Below are positions 46,501 to 57,827 of a stretch of 64,000 nt of DNA, piece by piece. The stretch lies in assembly GCF_030272615.1 (NCBI RefSeq), contig NC_081405.1, positions 312,391,235 through 312,455,234 on the forward strand, read 5' to 3'. The number at the start of each line of letters is the position of its first letter. Positions within the stretch are counted from its first letter, which is position 1. The notes beneath the pieces are model-generated. The model was given only the letters and a program-made list of their open reading frames with translations, was not told where the DNA came from and ran no database searches. Source of the stretch: Cryptomeria japonica (Eukaryota > Streptophyta > Pinopsida > Cupressales > Cupressaceae). The position numbers and the translations under genes were made by a program.

Positions 46501-47876
46501 GACCTTTGGGTCCTTTTTAAAAGATCAAACAAACTTCTCACACAGGCCCTTGCCTCTTATAAGCTTAGTGATTTTGATGTTGAGGTCATATTCCATAATC
46601 TTGGTGATCCATTTAGCCCGCCTCTCACTGATATCCTTTTTTAGGAGATAATTCTTCACACTTGCATATGGGACTAGGAGCTAAATCTGATTGTTGGATA
46701 ACATGTGTTTGAACTTCTTCAATGCTTTGACCATAGTGATGACCTGCTTCTCTGCATAGCTATATTTTAGCTCATAATATTTTAGACCTTCACTTAAAAA
46801 GGCGATGGGTTTTTCTAAATAATATTCATTTAGCTATGTTAAAACAGCTAAGATGCTTGCTTCTCCTCCCAAAGTATAGAGGATGAAGTCTTTGTCATAA
46901 TTGGGATTTACCAGGGTAGAGGCCTAAGCAATTACTTTTTTGATACATTCAAAACCATGTTTTTCTTCCCTGGTCCATTTGAAAATTATATCCTTCTTCA
47001 ACATGGTCGTGAGGGGTTTAACCATGGAAGCTAGGTTTGGAATAAATCTCCTTGCAAAGTGTATCCTACCAAGGAAACTTTGCAAACCCTTTTTGTGTCT
47101 TGGGATTGGGAGAGACAGAATGGCCTCCACCCTTTCTAGATCTATGGCCAAACCTTCCTTTGATACAATGTGTCCTAATAATTTTCCCTGATCGGTAGCA
47201 AATTCACACTTGTTAGGATTTAAAGACACACCATATTCTCTACATTTTTGGAATACCTATTCAAGGTGACTAAAGTGGTCTGTTGAGTGCTTGGAGTACA
47301 TAGTTATATAATCTAGGTATACCAGCACAAATTCTTCTAATACTCCCCTAAAGGCCATATCCATAGCTCTTTGAAAAGTTGCACCTACATTGGTCAGTCC
47401 AAATGGCATCTTACAATAGGCGTAAGTACCCCATTTAGTAGTAAATGGAGTCTTAAATTGGTCTGACTCTTGGACTAGGATCTGACTATATCATGAATAT
47501 CCATCCAAGAATGAAAATCTCTATGAACCACTTACTTTAGCCAAGATTTGCTCCATGGAAGGAAGGGGATAATGATCCTTAAGGGATTCCCTATTTAGAT
47601 CCCTAAAGTCTACACATAACCTTATTTCTCCATTCTTTTTCCTAATTGGAACAAGATTAGCTACCCAAGAAAAATGTTTTATTGGAAAAATTACATTAGC
47701 TTCTATGATCTTGAACAGCTCCTTTCTCATTAAGGGTTCAACCTTGGGATTTATGGGTCTTTACTTTTAACTAATAGGCCTTGCATTTGGACCTATCTAT
47801 ATGGTATGTTGGGCTAGACTAGCGTTAAACCCTTTCAGATGCAGATTGTTAAATTATTTAACAATGGCTTTTAGAG
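46501..47876 (-). pseudogene. Gypsy RT and RNase H of element H (broken)
   Basis: RT begins LKGFNASLAQHTI (about 47800-47850). It continues RKELFKIIEANVIFPIKHFS and CVDFRDLNRESLKDHYPLPS (47521-47730), then a shifted stretch with MPFGLTNVGATFQRAMD and the active site as YLDYI instead of YLDDI (near 47315). The frame at 46924-47229 has PNKCEFA and LGHIVSKEGL, the end of RT. Gypsy RNase H follows in pieces (YYELKYSYAEKQVITMVKAL near 46740). Catalytic loss and stops make it dead. Confidence 0.8.
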
Positions 47877-48059
47877 GAGGCTTTGCAACCCAGGGTTTCC
47901 AACATGGACCGTGCGTTCAGGCTTGGTGACAGGGTTTCCCTCCTGCAAGTGGATGAGGTGGTAAGGCCTCTTCCACGGTGGTAAGGCCTTCATCTTTCTC
48001 TCTCTCTTGCATTCCTTCTCCTCTGCATTTATTGTTCCTTGTGTAGATAGGATTGTGGC

Positions 48060-48898
48060 TTGTGCTATTGTACATGTTTCCCTATGGGAGAGGATTTGAG
48101 TGGGTCGATCATTAATTTGACTCAGCCATCGGTTTCAAAGGTCAAGGCTGATGGTTTTAATGGTAAAACTTTTCAAGGTGTCATTATTGTCTTAGTTGTT
48201 CAGGTTCCTGAAGAAGCAAAATTTGTTTTGGTAAGTGAGACCGAACCAAAGAGCGATGGTGGAGGAGGAAACCTTGGTAAGGTTCCTCCCTATCCTTTGC
48301 CTACCTTATCCATTTCGCCTAACAAATTGATGGCTAAGGCTATCGACTTGGAAAAGGATAGACTGCAAGATATAGCTATATTTTTTGTGACCACTGACAT
48401 AGATAAATGTCCAGCTAGGAAATCTCAGGATGATTGGATGAAAAATGTTTGGTTAAACAAATTAGGGTTTAATTTTTCTTTTTTCAGATTGATTCAAAAA
48501 GGTCTTTTCATTATTATTTTCAATGATAATAAGTCTCAGGTAGAAGTCCTCAAGAAATAATTAAGGGTCATGGGGAAAACCACATTTAGGCTCTTAAATG
48601 GTCTTTTGATGTGATTAATGAGGAAATCTTGGCACTCTCATACCCTCGATGGATTCAATTAAGAATTTGCCACCCGTTTTCTGGAATTTTATTCCTCAAA
48701 TCATGGAAACCATCAGCAGAGTGATAAGGATTGACCACTCATCGAACCTGGTTCCCCACCAGGATACTTGAGTTCTAGTTTCTGTCAATCCTGGCATAGA
48801 TATTCCCAGATTCATTGTTATTAATCTTGGTGGTGAACTATTCACTTGTCTTGTTGAAACCCTAGGTGGTTTAAATGTTTTCTTTAAGTTCATTTTCA
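48060..48898 (+). pseudogene. LINE ORF1 (DUF4283-type) fragment
   Basis: Open 48060-48560, then coding-like in another frame to about 48898. The first part has SVSKVKADGFNGKTFQGVII and WLNKLGFNFSFFRLIQKGLF followed by FNDNKSQVEVLKK, the pattern of the DUF4283 region of plant LINE ORF1 proteins. The second contains NLPPVFWNFIPQIMETISRV and DIPRFIVINLGGELF, where a short strand-turn and normally a CCHC knuckle follow. The knuckle is absent because the frame runs into an AT-rich LTR-like block at about 48905. An RNA-binding role is known for the family; this copy is dead. Confidence 0.65.
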
Positions 48899-48904
48899 TA
48901 ATCC

Positions 48905-49825
48905 CCTTTGATTAATTAATTCAAATTAATTAATTCCCCTCATCAAATTCATTTCTTCTAAATCCCCTAATTAATTAAAACAAATCAATTTATGAGTTGT
49001 TGAGATTAATTAGTCTTTTCCTATTATTTGAATTTTTAAATTCAAATTCTCCTAACTTCTAACCACCTAACCTAACCCCTTCTAAACCTAACTCATTCCA
49101 TCTAACCTCGGGTTTAATTAACCCCATCCTAGCTTGTACATCCTAACCACCATGTCCCCTTTCCTTGAACACTTTGCCCTCTCATGAGAAAATCTTTGTG
49201 ACACTTGTCACTAAGTGTTCCCTTTCATCTAACCTCTTCTAGAAACTTCTTGACACTTGTCACCATGGAGATGACATTGTCCCCTTTCATCTAACCCCTT
49301 CTTCTACCAACCTCCAAATGTTCCCTTTCATCCAACCTCTTCACCAACCTCCTCCAATTTCACCATTGATATCTTCAGACTTAATCTTGACCATTGATTC
49401 CTGCCACCTCACCCTTGGCCTTGGAAATCCTATAAATAGACCCCATTTTGGAGCAATAATAATCCCATCTCATTTTCATTCAAGCATTGTTACTATAGGC
49501 ATATGCAATCTTAGTTTATCATTTTAGCATTGTCATAATGTTCAATTTTAGCTTAAATCTAGCTTATTTTCTAGCATAATAATGGAATCATGTAGCTTAA
49601 TAATTATCATTGCTAGCTTAAATGCATCAGTTATCATTTAAATCCTCCACTTAAGTGTAGTCAAGTCATTGGAATTTGCCTAACCATATCTGAGAGAAAA
49701 ATTCATACTCACATTTACTAGGAGGTGATAGATCGCTTAGCTATGGTTTATCTTTCTTTTCTTTAAATACATTAAACATGCTTGTAATGATCTATTGAGT
49801 ATTTTGTGTTGTAGGAACAGGTATA
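48905..49825 (+). repeat. Gypsy-type LTR-like block inside LINE J
   Basis: Begins with TTAATTAATTCAAATTAATT-rich sequence and has CACTTGTCAC repeats. CCTATAAATAGACCCC (about 49429-49444) is an excellent TATA region. It later has GTATTTTGTGTTGTAGGAACA, resembling the 3' part of gypsy LTRs and solo LTR D. Clear TG/CA ends and a TSD were not found, so limits are approximate. Confidence 0.5.
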
Positions 49826-50259
49826 CACTTCATAGGCACAATAGTTATCATGCAAAATTATTTGGTATATATGGAAAATCAGAAATGAAGAAAGGTTTCA
49901 AAGTAAAGAGAGGGTCCTTACTGAGTTTTCTCATAGACTCACACATTACATTGTCTCCTCACACATGGATTTGGTGATCAGGCTGAACAAGGATAAATTC
50001 TGGAGGTTTTGACTGATAGCCACACCATCATCTTCATCCATGAGCTCTATCACGGATACAGTTGGCATGGACTAAATATTGAAGGTACTCCTTTTGTCAG
50101 TGCCCTAGACACTCTCTTGGAGGAAATCAGGGGCAATAGAGCCCTAATTTGATAGCAAATGATATACTCAAATAGAATGAGGGATGATTAGATGATAGTC
50201 TAGATGGAAGGCCCACTGGGATGGGTCACATGGATGTAAATATTGGCATATATATTTTG
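49826..50259 (+). other. LINE J interior remnant
   Basis: Between the LTR-like block and the duplicated LINE tail. Short coding-like fragments occur but I recognise no domain. Confidence 0.35.
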
Positions 50260-50465
50260 AAATTCATTGTACACTTTGTGCACAACTATGTATCTAGACA
50301 GACATATATTACCATGTAATTAGTCATTCCTCCTTAGTTAGGAGTCTAGTACGATCAGCATACTAAAAATCAAATATGTTAGCATGATTTTTTGAGGTCT
50401 CTCAATCAATTATAAACTCAGATATGTACTCTTATTTTATGCTCTATAATCAATATAAAAAAAAC

Positions 50466-51375
50466 ACCTTTTAGATCTTCATAAGTAAAATCAAATATAT
50501 CATTAAATTCATTACAAAGGTTAAATAAGACCTCCTAGTCTAGTTTGGAATATACCTTTCCTAAGTTGAGAGCTTTCCCATTAGCCACTAAGATTGACTT
50601 ATAATCTCCTTTTCTTGCAACCAAGTTCATAGCCTTCCCTTTCACTTGGTCATTTGAATTGAAAATCCCCTCCAAGGTGATCAATCCTTTGGGTAGCTTG
50701 TTTGAACTGAGTTGCATGATTTGATCTCCACAATAATTCTGGAGTAGAGATTGATTCTTGACTAAGAACTATACCTCTTCTTGTGAAAAGTTGGCAATCT
50801 GCTAATCTAAATCAAAAACTTACCAATTAACTTGATTGTCAAGTACAACAAGCCTAACTACTAGCCTGACTTGTTACTCTTTCTTGTTTGCAACATGAGT
50901 TGGTATTTCCTATTAAGCACCAACTATTGCTAGCCTATCATCATGTTTGTTCCGATTCCTAAGGACACTAGATATGTCGAAGGCTTCAAACCCTTTTATT
51001 AAGTCCTAAACTCTATGCTTGTAAGATTTAAGAAGATCATTCTTGGTTATGCTTTGAGCTCTAACCTGATTGATAACCAACTCACACTCCCCATGTGTAT
51101 GTAAAGATTTGACCCCTCTTCCTTGTGCTAGTTAGAGGCTTAAGATCAATGATTCATACTCGGCTACATTATTGGTGCAGCTAAAATGAAGGCTGAATGA
51201 AAAATAGTATTTTTCCTCATCAAGAGAGATGAGAAATACAGTGACCCATGTACCATTTTTGTTTCTTGAGCCATCAAAACACATGTTCCACACTCCCTTG
51301 AAATCATGACATGCCTTGGTGAGATTGGGAATAAAAGTCCCTTCCAAATGAATGCAACAAGTACCAAGAACTATA
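50466..51375 (-). pseudogene. Extra RNase H domain and pre-RT linker of element H
   Basis: Minus-strand translation from about 51350 gives GVWNMCFDGSRNKNGTWV, then NNVAEYESLILSL, then GECELVINQVRAQSITK and DDRLAIVGA (to about 50930). This is the core of a plant RNase H (RVT_3-like) with D (FDGS), E (AEYE) and D (DDRLA) acids; the usual GDS is GEC. It is followed by QLSSNKLPKGLITLEGIFNS (50535-50717) and FTYEDLKG at 50470, which leads to RT. Position between protease and RT is unlike the usual order, where extra archaeal-type RNase H of Tat-like elements is described after RT. At least one stop after LILSL. Confidence 0.7.
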
Positions 51376-51469
51376 TCTCTAACTTCACCAATTGAGTCAA
51401 ATTGAAAAGCATTAGCCCACTCTCAACAAGCAGGTAGTCAGTGACCTCCTCTAAAAGATTAGCAGGCTC

Positions 51470-52110
51470 TTAGATTAAACAGTCCTCCTTTTCATCATGG
51501 AGGGTACAATTCATGTTTACAGGGCTCAAAATATAAGGCTCAATGTGATACTTTGTAATGGGCTCTGCCTTTATGGTAACCTTTGTGCCATATCTTGTTC
51601 TAAAAATAATATGGGACCAGTCCAAAGATGAGTATCCTCCTATCTTAGCAGTAAAATCCCTTAATAAATAAATAGCAAAGAAGGTAGGGAGGTTAATGAC
51701 TAAAATATCTTGTAAGACACTACAACCAAGGAATGCATGTAACATCAAGAATAAGTCCTTAATCACTCTCACTATCTGAAATGAGGTTCCACCGAGTTGC
51801 ACAACTCCCTTAGCCATAGGTTCATATTTAATACCTAGGTGGTCAGCTACATTCTCGGGCATGACTGAGCTACTAGCTCCTGAGTCTATCATTCTATTAT
51901 GCACTAAATTAGCCCCTATAATCAAGGAGAGATTGAAATGAGGTGGCTTACTAATCTTGTTAGAATTTTCTACCTCCAAAGGTTGTACTAAACTTGTTGA
52001 AGTAGGTGATATTCTTCTTCTTGTTGTCTCCCTTATGTTGTTGATGTCCTTTAGGGCCTCCTAGAGAAAATTTCTTTGGGATGGGATAGAGAGCACATCC
52101 CACATGGAAA
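51470..52110 (-). pseudogene. Gypsy protease of element H
   Basis: Open 51470-51979: KPPHFNLSLIIGANLVHNRM, then the catalytic IDSGASSSVMPENVADHLG, GVVQLGGTSF, and a C-terminal part ending YILSPVNMNCTLHDEKEDCLI. DSGA is intact here, whereas unit 2 has DSGS. Retropepsin-like; it would process the polyprotein in the autonomous ancestor. Confidence 0.75.
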
Positions 52111-53712
52111 CATTAATATTAGCTTTCATCATTTTCTCTACAATACTAAAGGGGACCATGGCTTTGGTAGTACCCTTAGCTGTGACAAGATCAAGTCTTG
52201 TAACTAAAGAAACCTTGGGCTCTCCCTACTTCCTACTATTCTAAGTCATATTTTGATCTTTGTTTGGAGTAGCTATCTTGTCTAGAGCTTTTCCATTTGT
52301 GGTTTGTGTTGTAGCTTGCAAAATTTGGGCTGATATACAAAATGTGTCATCGCCTATAGCCCTCTTCTTTTACCTAGTGTTGTTAGCCATAGGGTCACTG
52401 TTCAATTGATTAACACCACAAAAATATGCCTCCTACCAATTCATAAGGCTTTAATCTCCCTTTGCATAGGTTGGACAGCTATGGAATTATTGTCCTAAAG
52501 AGGTTGGCTCACATTGTGCTACTAGGGCTTGAGAAAGCTCTCCACTTTGGCACACAATCTGATTGTGAGGCTAATTACATTGGGTACACCAATCCTACTC
52601 TTGGTAAACGTTGTTTTGCATTGGAACTATGGCCTTTGAATTACTTGTAGGTGTAGAACTCAAACTAGTCAAAGGCCTAGCATTTCTCCACTACTTTTTC
52701 CCTTGAAATGGTGGCCTATTTTGTTGATAATTTTGATTTTGTGTTGTGTAGGGCCTGCTGGTTTGAGACTGTAGTCTCTTTATTGTAACCAATTCATTGT
52801 CAAACCCCTGCATCATGGCCTTGACCTCCTGAATCTCTATGGATTATGAGGTAAATGCGGGTGTGAGTTGTTGGCTTGTAGATGCTACTGGGAGAGGTGA
52901 CAAAATGGTCTATTGTGTAGGATCCTTTGGGAATAGGGGTATTGGGGGTCTAGGAGCTATCTTTCCTGCTTGTATTAGACAATTTTTTTCCCTTATGGCC
53001 ATGTCATATGTGTCTAGTAGGTTCTCTCCTCCTATTCATTGTATCATGGTAGCAATATTACTATTGAGATCCTTAAGGAAGTATAAGAAAGCATGATTGG
53101 AAGATGGCTTCACCAAAGCAAGGATCATACCCCAAGTCTTCTGCAATCTATAATTGAAATCTCCCATGAATTCATGAGGAGCCATTTTGATAGTAGTTAA
53201 CTGTTCTACAAGAAATAAATGATCACTCTTATCTTCAAAGTGCTTGTATAATTTCTCTTCTAACTCATCCCAATTTTGAGTGGAGTTAGAGGGAAACCCC
53301 CTATACCATTGTAGAGCCTTACCCTTAAAGGATGATACAAGATGCCTAACTGCTACGTTATCTTCACTTACTTCAAATACAGTGCAAGTGCTAGCAACAT
53401 CTTGGCTATATTCAACTTGGGTAACAAAGCTTTCACCAATAAATAAAGGTATAACAAAAGGATGATTTCTAGGGATATTCATAGGAAATAATGGTCTATT
53501 GATATGGGAAGTGAGACGAGAGTTCTAGATTGTGATGGTCTTATAGTTGGGGGAACTGAATGAGACCTAAGGGGTGTATATATAACTACTTCAATGCCCC
53601 TAACTGGTGACAATGAAAGTCTATCTCTCCCTCTTCTAGAACTTGAAATTGAAAGTTCACACTATTGAAAAATACCTCTAGAAGATGCTCTTGTTTGAAT
53701 TTTTGGCATGAA
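52111..53712 (-). pseudogene. Gypsy gag of element H (unit 1, broken)
   Basis: The start MPKIQTRASS is near 53712. The retrotrans_gag core at 53036-53482 has VRHLVSSFKGKALQWYRGFP and NWDELEEKLYKHFEDKSDHL, then LTTIKMAPHEFMGDFNYRLQ. The downstream linker (52380-53035) is Gln/Pro-rich with many stops. A deletion of about 64 bp near 53455, relative to unit 2, shifts the frame between the N-terminal part and the core. Confidence 0.75.
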
Positions 53713-53863
53713 ATCAACAATAGGTCATGAACAAGAGATTGGATCTATCATAAGAGTCGACAATTGCTTGAATGGTAACTGCCTCCAACGGTTAAGATAC
53801 CTAGGACAACATTGAATCCTTAGCGTAAGTTGAAAAATATATCCCACCAGGCATGCAAGAAAC
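53713..53863 (-). other. 5' leader of element H (unit 1)
   Basis: Non-coding 151 bp between gag and the 5' LTR. No iMet-type PBS; the minus strand reads GTTTCTTGCATGCCTGGTGGG after the LTR end, and the primer tRNA is not identified. Confidence 0.45.
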
Positions 53864-55663
53864 TGTTGTCACTAAATTTTGCACCCTTGTTGAACACTAA
53901 TACTCAACAACATTGTGAAACATGGAAACAACCTCCAAGTGTGGGGCCTTGTGTGTGTGAGTTTGAATATCTAGAGAAGGTCGCCTTCCTTTCCAATCAG
54001 AGTGCAATGTTGGACCAATCTAACACTTATAAAGCCTATTTTAGGAATCAAGAGGAGAAAGCAGGAGAAGGAATGTTGAAAGGGAAATGAGAGGTGATGC
54101 ACCTAGATTGAAAGATGTTTCTTTCTCCACTTGTCAATGCACAAGACACCAATAAACCACCTAAAATCATAAACATATTTCAATCTGACAACTATCTCCA
54201 AATAAAGCTAGAAAGGTCAGGACTTAACTTATGTCGAGAGGGATTGATAAATATTCTCAGACAACACAACAACCACAATTTAACACAGAGTGAAATCAGG
54301 AGACAAAAGAAGAAAGACTGCAAAATAAGAGGAGAATAACATGTAGTCTATTAAACCATAGAGATAAGGTAAAATTAGATAATCTATTAACATAAAGGCA
54401 AGGTGATTACAGTTGCAGAATTCATAGAATTTTCTAAGAGAAAAGTGGAGAAGAACCCCTAGCATATGTTACAAAATTTCCTCTATAGATCAAACATAAC
54501 TTATATGGTTCGCATTCAATTTTGAAACCCTAAAATGACTAGGGTTAAGTTGTAGCGGAAGGAGGATCAGATCCAACTAATTAATCTGATGTTGTGTGCC
54601 TGAAGATATTTTGTAGAAAAGGGGAAAATCAATGATCCCTGAAAAATGGAGAAACCCTGCATTTGGATGGTGTGTGATTTCCTTCTCAAGCACAAAAGTT
54701 TTATGTAGGCAATAAATAGGCATGGGTGGCTGAGAGAAATGTCTGCAAAGCCATGGTGGAGTAATGATAATTGTCCCTTGGCTTCTTGGAAATGGTTGGA
54801 AAGAGATCACATTTGATTTGGTTCATTGACGAGGTTAGAAATAATTTTCAACCCATTAAGTTGGCAACCACCCTTGAGCACTAATTTGAAATTCAACCTC
54901 CACTTTAGGTTTAAATCTGGGCCACCCGATCCTCTCCTCACACACAGATGGACAACTGAGATTGTGTCACAAAAATATGTTGGCCCCACCAACTAAACAA
55001 CCTTACCGTGGTACCAAAACCAAGGATAGAACATATTACTTAACCACCATGATATCATAGTGACCATTACTTGGCCAAGCCATGTCCATCACAATATCAT
55101 AGGGAAGAAAGATCATTGCCCCCAACTTATCACCGTAGAACGGTAACATCCTCCTAAATCACCAATGACCCTATCAACGTAACAAAGGGGTCAAGCGGCA
55201 GTTAGCCATAACCGCTTTGACCCTGCGATAACATCACAAATCTTCTCACCACCCAACTACTGCAACACTATAAAAAGAACCCAACAATCCCTCCCAATCG
55301 CAACGATATCATGATGAAAAACAAGTGGGTATCACAACATCATAGGGGTGGGCCAATGGCTAGCTCCAATCGCTATAATATTGGGATAAGGTAGTTATAT
55401 TGTTGAAAGCCCTTTGCCTACCGGTACTAAGTAAAAAGTGACCACTCTTGGGATGGAAAAAGAGACACTCAAACTATTAAGGTTAAGTGGAATGACTGCT
55501 TGAACCGATCAATAAAGAAAAAGAGGAAGGCCAAAAAAAGGCTAAGGCATGAAGCCTTAAGGGTTTAGGGTTTAGGCATTTGGGAAAGTAGCAGGGTTTT
55601 AGTTAGTTAATTATCTTAGACCGATTATTTTCACGACTAAGGTTGACACAAAAATGGTCAACA
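53864..55663 (-). repeat. 5' LTR of element H (L2)
   Basis: 1800 bp, TGTTGTCACTAAATT to ATGGTCAACA; collinear with L1 and L3. It contains two telomere-type GGGTTTA units near 55559-55574. Confidence 0.85.
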
Positions 55664-56160
55664 ATTACCTACTCCTCAATCTTAGTTATCTATTTCAATT
55701 TAATCTCTTAATCCTATGTGATCTTATCTTTTACCTTTCCATCCCTTAATCTCCTCCCTTCATCTCTACCTACCCTCAAATCTTATTCATTCTCTTTCAC
55801 CTATGTGATCTTGTTCATTCATAATCCCACCTTTTAATCTAAACCCTTTATTTTTAGGATGGTCTCTACAAAAGAGGCTTCCTCCTCTCATTTTCCAGTT
55901 AGCATAAGTTGAGCATACTTACATTTTGTCAAAATAATTCAAAGCAATACATGATCACATCATCTTTGCATCATATCTATTTATCATCACAACCATATCC
56001 ATTCTTCCTTGAGCTCTTGTGCAAGTGCAACACAAATCTAAGAGCAACAACATCAAATACAAGATCATGGAGGATAGGAGAACAGTGAAGACAAGCCTAC
56101 TTTGTATGTGAATGGTATAATCATATTGTTATTTCATTTTTATTTACATGCATGGTAAAT
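55664..56160 (+). repeat. LTR M, right part (after element H)
   Basis: Resumes the P-family LTR after H: ATTACCTACTCC..., GGTCTCTACAAAAGAGGCTTCCTCC (a likely promoter/start region), ...CATGGTAAAT, where copia LTR K begins. Copied at 62083-62579. Confidence 0.6.
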
Positions 56161-56616
56161 TGTTGAATACACAATACTAAGAGGAGGGATGAATTAGAAT
56201 GAACCTTCAAATTCTTAACTTTTGATCTTCAAACTTTAAATTACAAACATATAATCCTAGAAATAGAAAATCATGAAATTATGAAACACAACAAACACAT
56301 GAACACTAGATTTGCATGGAAAACCCAGTTAGAGAAAAAGCGGAGTGAGAATCAAATTTACAATTTATGAATACAATCTATTACAATATTTCCTCTAGAA
56401 CACCCTTCTACTGAGAGGACTTGTAGAGCTAAGGTGCACAACCTTAGTGAAAAATACAAGTGACTTTGAGGATTGAAACTTAACTATTTTAGGGAAAAAT
56501 ACAGATAGCTGCCAAGACTCTCATTGTCTTTCGATAGAGAAAAAATAGATGAATTAAAATGAACGATATCTCTAGATCATGAACTTGATCTCTGAACTCT
56601 ATCATGCTAAGAATAT
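56161..56616 (-). repeat. Copia-type LTR K, truncated copy
   Basis: Begins TGTTGAATACACAATACTAAG and contains TTTGCATGGAAAACCCAG, the same layout as the A LTR (TG start, GAGGAGGGATGAATTAG, GTGG/CATGGAAAACC). It stops abruptly at CATGCTAAGAATAT because the duplication junction lies here. Confidence 0.7.
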
Positions 56617-56822
56617 AAATTCATTGTACACTTTGTGCACAACTATGTACCTAAACAGACATGTATTACCATGTAATTAGTCATTCCTTCTTAGTTAGGT
56701 GTCTAGTACGATCAACATACTAAAAGTCTGATATGTTAGCATGATTTTTTGAGGTCTCTGAGTCAGTTATATACTCAGATATGTACTCTAATTTTTTTCT
56801 TTATAATCAATATAAAAAAAAA
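56617..56822 (+). mobile_element. LINE J 3' tail, duplicated copy
   Basis: Collinear with 50260-50464, ending in the A-run AATATAAAAAAAAAA. It carries TTGTACACTTTGTGCACAA, an inverted repeat able to form a hairpin (TTGTGCACAA is itself palindromic). Confidence 0.75.
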
Positions 56823-57710
56823 ACCCTTTTAGATCTTCATAAGTAAAAGAAAACATATCATTAAATTCATTACAAAGGTTAAAGAAGACCTCCTGGTCTA
56901 GTTTGGAATATACCATTCCCAAGTTGAGGGCTTTCCCATTAGCCACTAAGATTGACTTGTAATCTCCTTTTCTTGCAACCAATTTCATAGCCTTCCCTTT
57001 CACTTGGTCATTTGAATTGAAAATCCCCTCCAAGGTGATCAATCCTTTGGGTAGCTTGTTTGAACTGAGTTGCATGATTTGATCTCCATATTAATTCTGG
57101 AGTAGAGATTGATTCTTGACTAAGAACTCTGCCTCTTCTTGTAAAAAGTTGACAATCTGCTAATCTGAATCAAAAACTTACCAATTAACTTGATTGTCAA
57201 GTACAACAAGCCTAACTACTATCCTGACTTGTTGCTCTTTCTTGTTTGCAACATGAGTTGGTATTTCTTGCTGAGCACCAACTATTGCTAGCCTATCATC
57301 ATGTTTGTTCTTATTCCTAAGGACACTAGATATGTTGAAGGCTTCAAACCCTTTTATTAAGTCCTAAACTCTATGCTTGTAAGATTTAAGAAGGTTGTTC
57401 TTGGTTATGCTTTGAGCTCTAACCTAATTGATAACCAACTCACTCTCCCCATGTGCATGTAAAGATTTGATCCCTCTTCCTTGTGCTATTTAGAGGCTTA
57501 AGATCAATGCATCATACTTGACTACATTATTGGTGCAGCTAAAATGAAGCCTAAATGAAAAATAGTATTTTTCCTCATCAAGAGAGATGAGCAATACACC
57601 GACCCCTATACCATTTTTGTTTCTTGAGCCATCAAAACACATGTTCCACACTCACTTTAAATCATTATACGCCTTGGTGAGATTTGGAATAAAAGTCCCT
57701 TCCTCATGAA
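56823..57710 (-). pseudogene. Extra RNase H and linker of element H, duplicated copy
   Basis: Same domain as 50466-51375: CFDGSRNKNG, NNVVKYDALILSL (E of AEYE lost), GESELVINQLRAQ and DDRLAIVGA, followed by 56788-57075 (QLSSNKLPKGLITLEGIFNS). The linker frame differs from unit 1 by only two residues over 60. Confidence 0.7.
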
Positions 57711-57827
57711 TGCAATAAGTACCAAGACCTATAACTCTAACTTCACTAGTTGAGTCAAATTTAAAAGCATTAGCCCACTCTCATCAAGCAGGTAGTCACC
57801 GACCTCCTCCAGACGATTAGCAGGCTC

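Larger units (their letters stand above)
47877..50465 (+). mobile_element. LINE insertion J in element H
   Basis: A plus-strand insert that interrupts H between the FTYEDLK region (50470) and the RT start. It ends in an A-rich tail (AATATAAAAAAAA, 50452-50464) and encodes a DUF4283-type ORF1 at its 5' side, both typical of plant LINEs. Shared flanking sequence supports a target duplication: CTTTTAGA at about 47869-47876 and 50468-50475, or the imperfect 14-mer at 47827-47840 and 50463-50476. The endonuclease/RT ORF2 is missing and an LTR-like block lies in its middle, so only the two ends survive. The 3' end (50260-50464) is also present at 56617-56822 because of the tandem duplication. Confidence 0.65.
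42002..55663 (-). mobile_element. Element H: gypsy retrotransposon with extra RNase H
   Basis: Minus-strand element: 5' LTR 53864-55663, gag and protease at 51470-53712, an RNase H-like region at about 50815-51367, RT-RNase H-integrase at about 45217-47876, and 3' LTR 42002-43822. Flanking 5-mers ATTAT (41997-42001) and ATTAC (55664-55668) fit an aged TSD. It is interrupted by a TRIM (44073-45216) in the integrase C-terminus and by a LINE (about 47877-50465) just before RT. All frames are broken. Its 5' half was later copied in the tandem duplication to 56617-63037. Confidence 0.75.
50260..56616. repeat. Tandem duplication, unit 1 (6357 bp)
   Basis: Begins AAATTCATTGTACACTTTG and ends CATGCTAAGAATAT. 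It is collinear with unit 2 (56617-63037) throughout: LINE tail, H RNase H, protease, gag, LTR, LTR M piece and the first 456 bp of LTR K. The 64-bp length difference matches one indel near 59813-59880 of unit 2. Confidence 0.9.

Noticed and set aside
53830-54339. ORFs repeated at 60307-60758 and partly near 42035
   Set aside because: These lie inside the three H LTR copies; repetition reflects LTR homology, not coding selection.
57478-57530. Possible host RNase H-like gene
   Set aside because: It occurs in both duplicated units between retrotransposon protease and RT sequence, so it is element-encoded.
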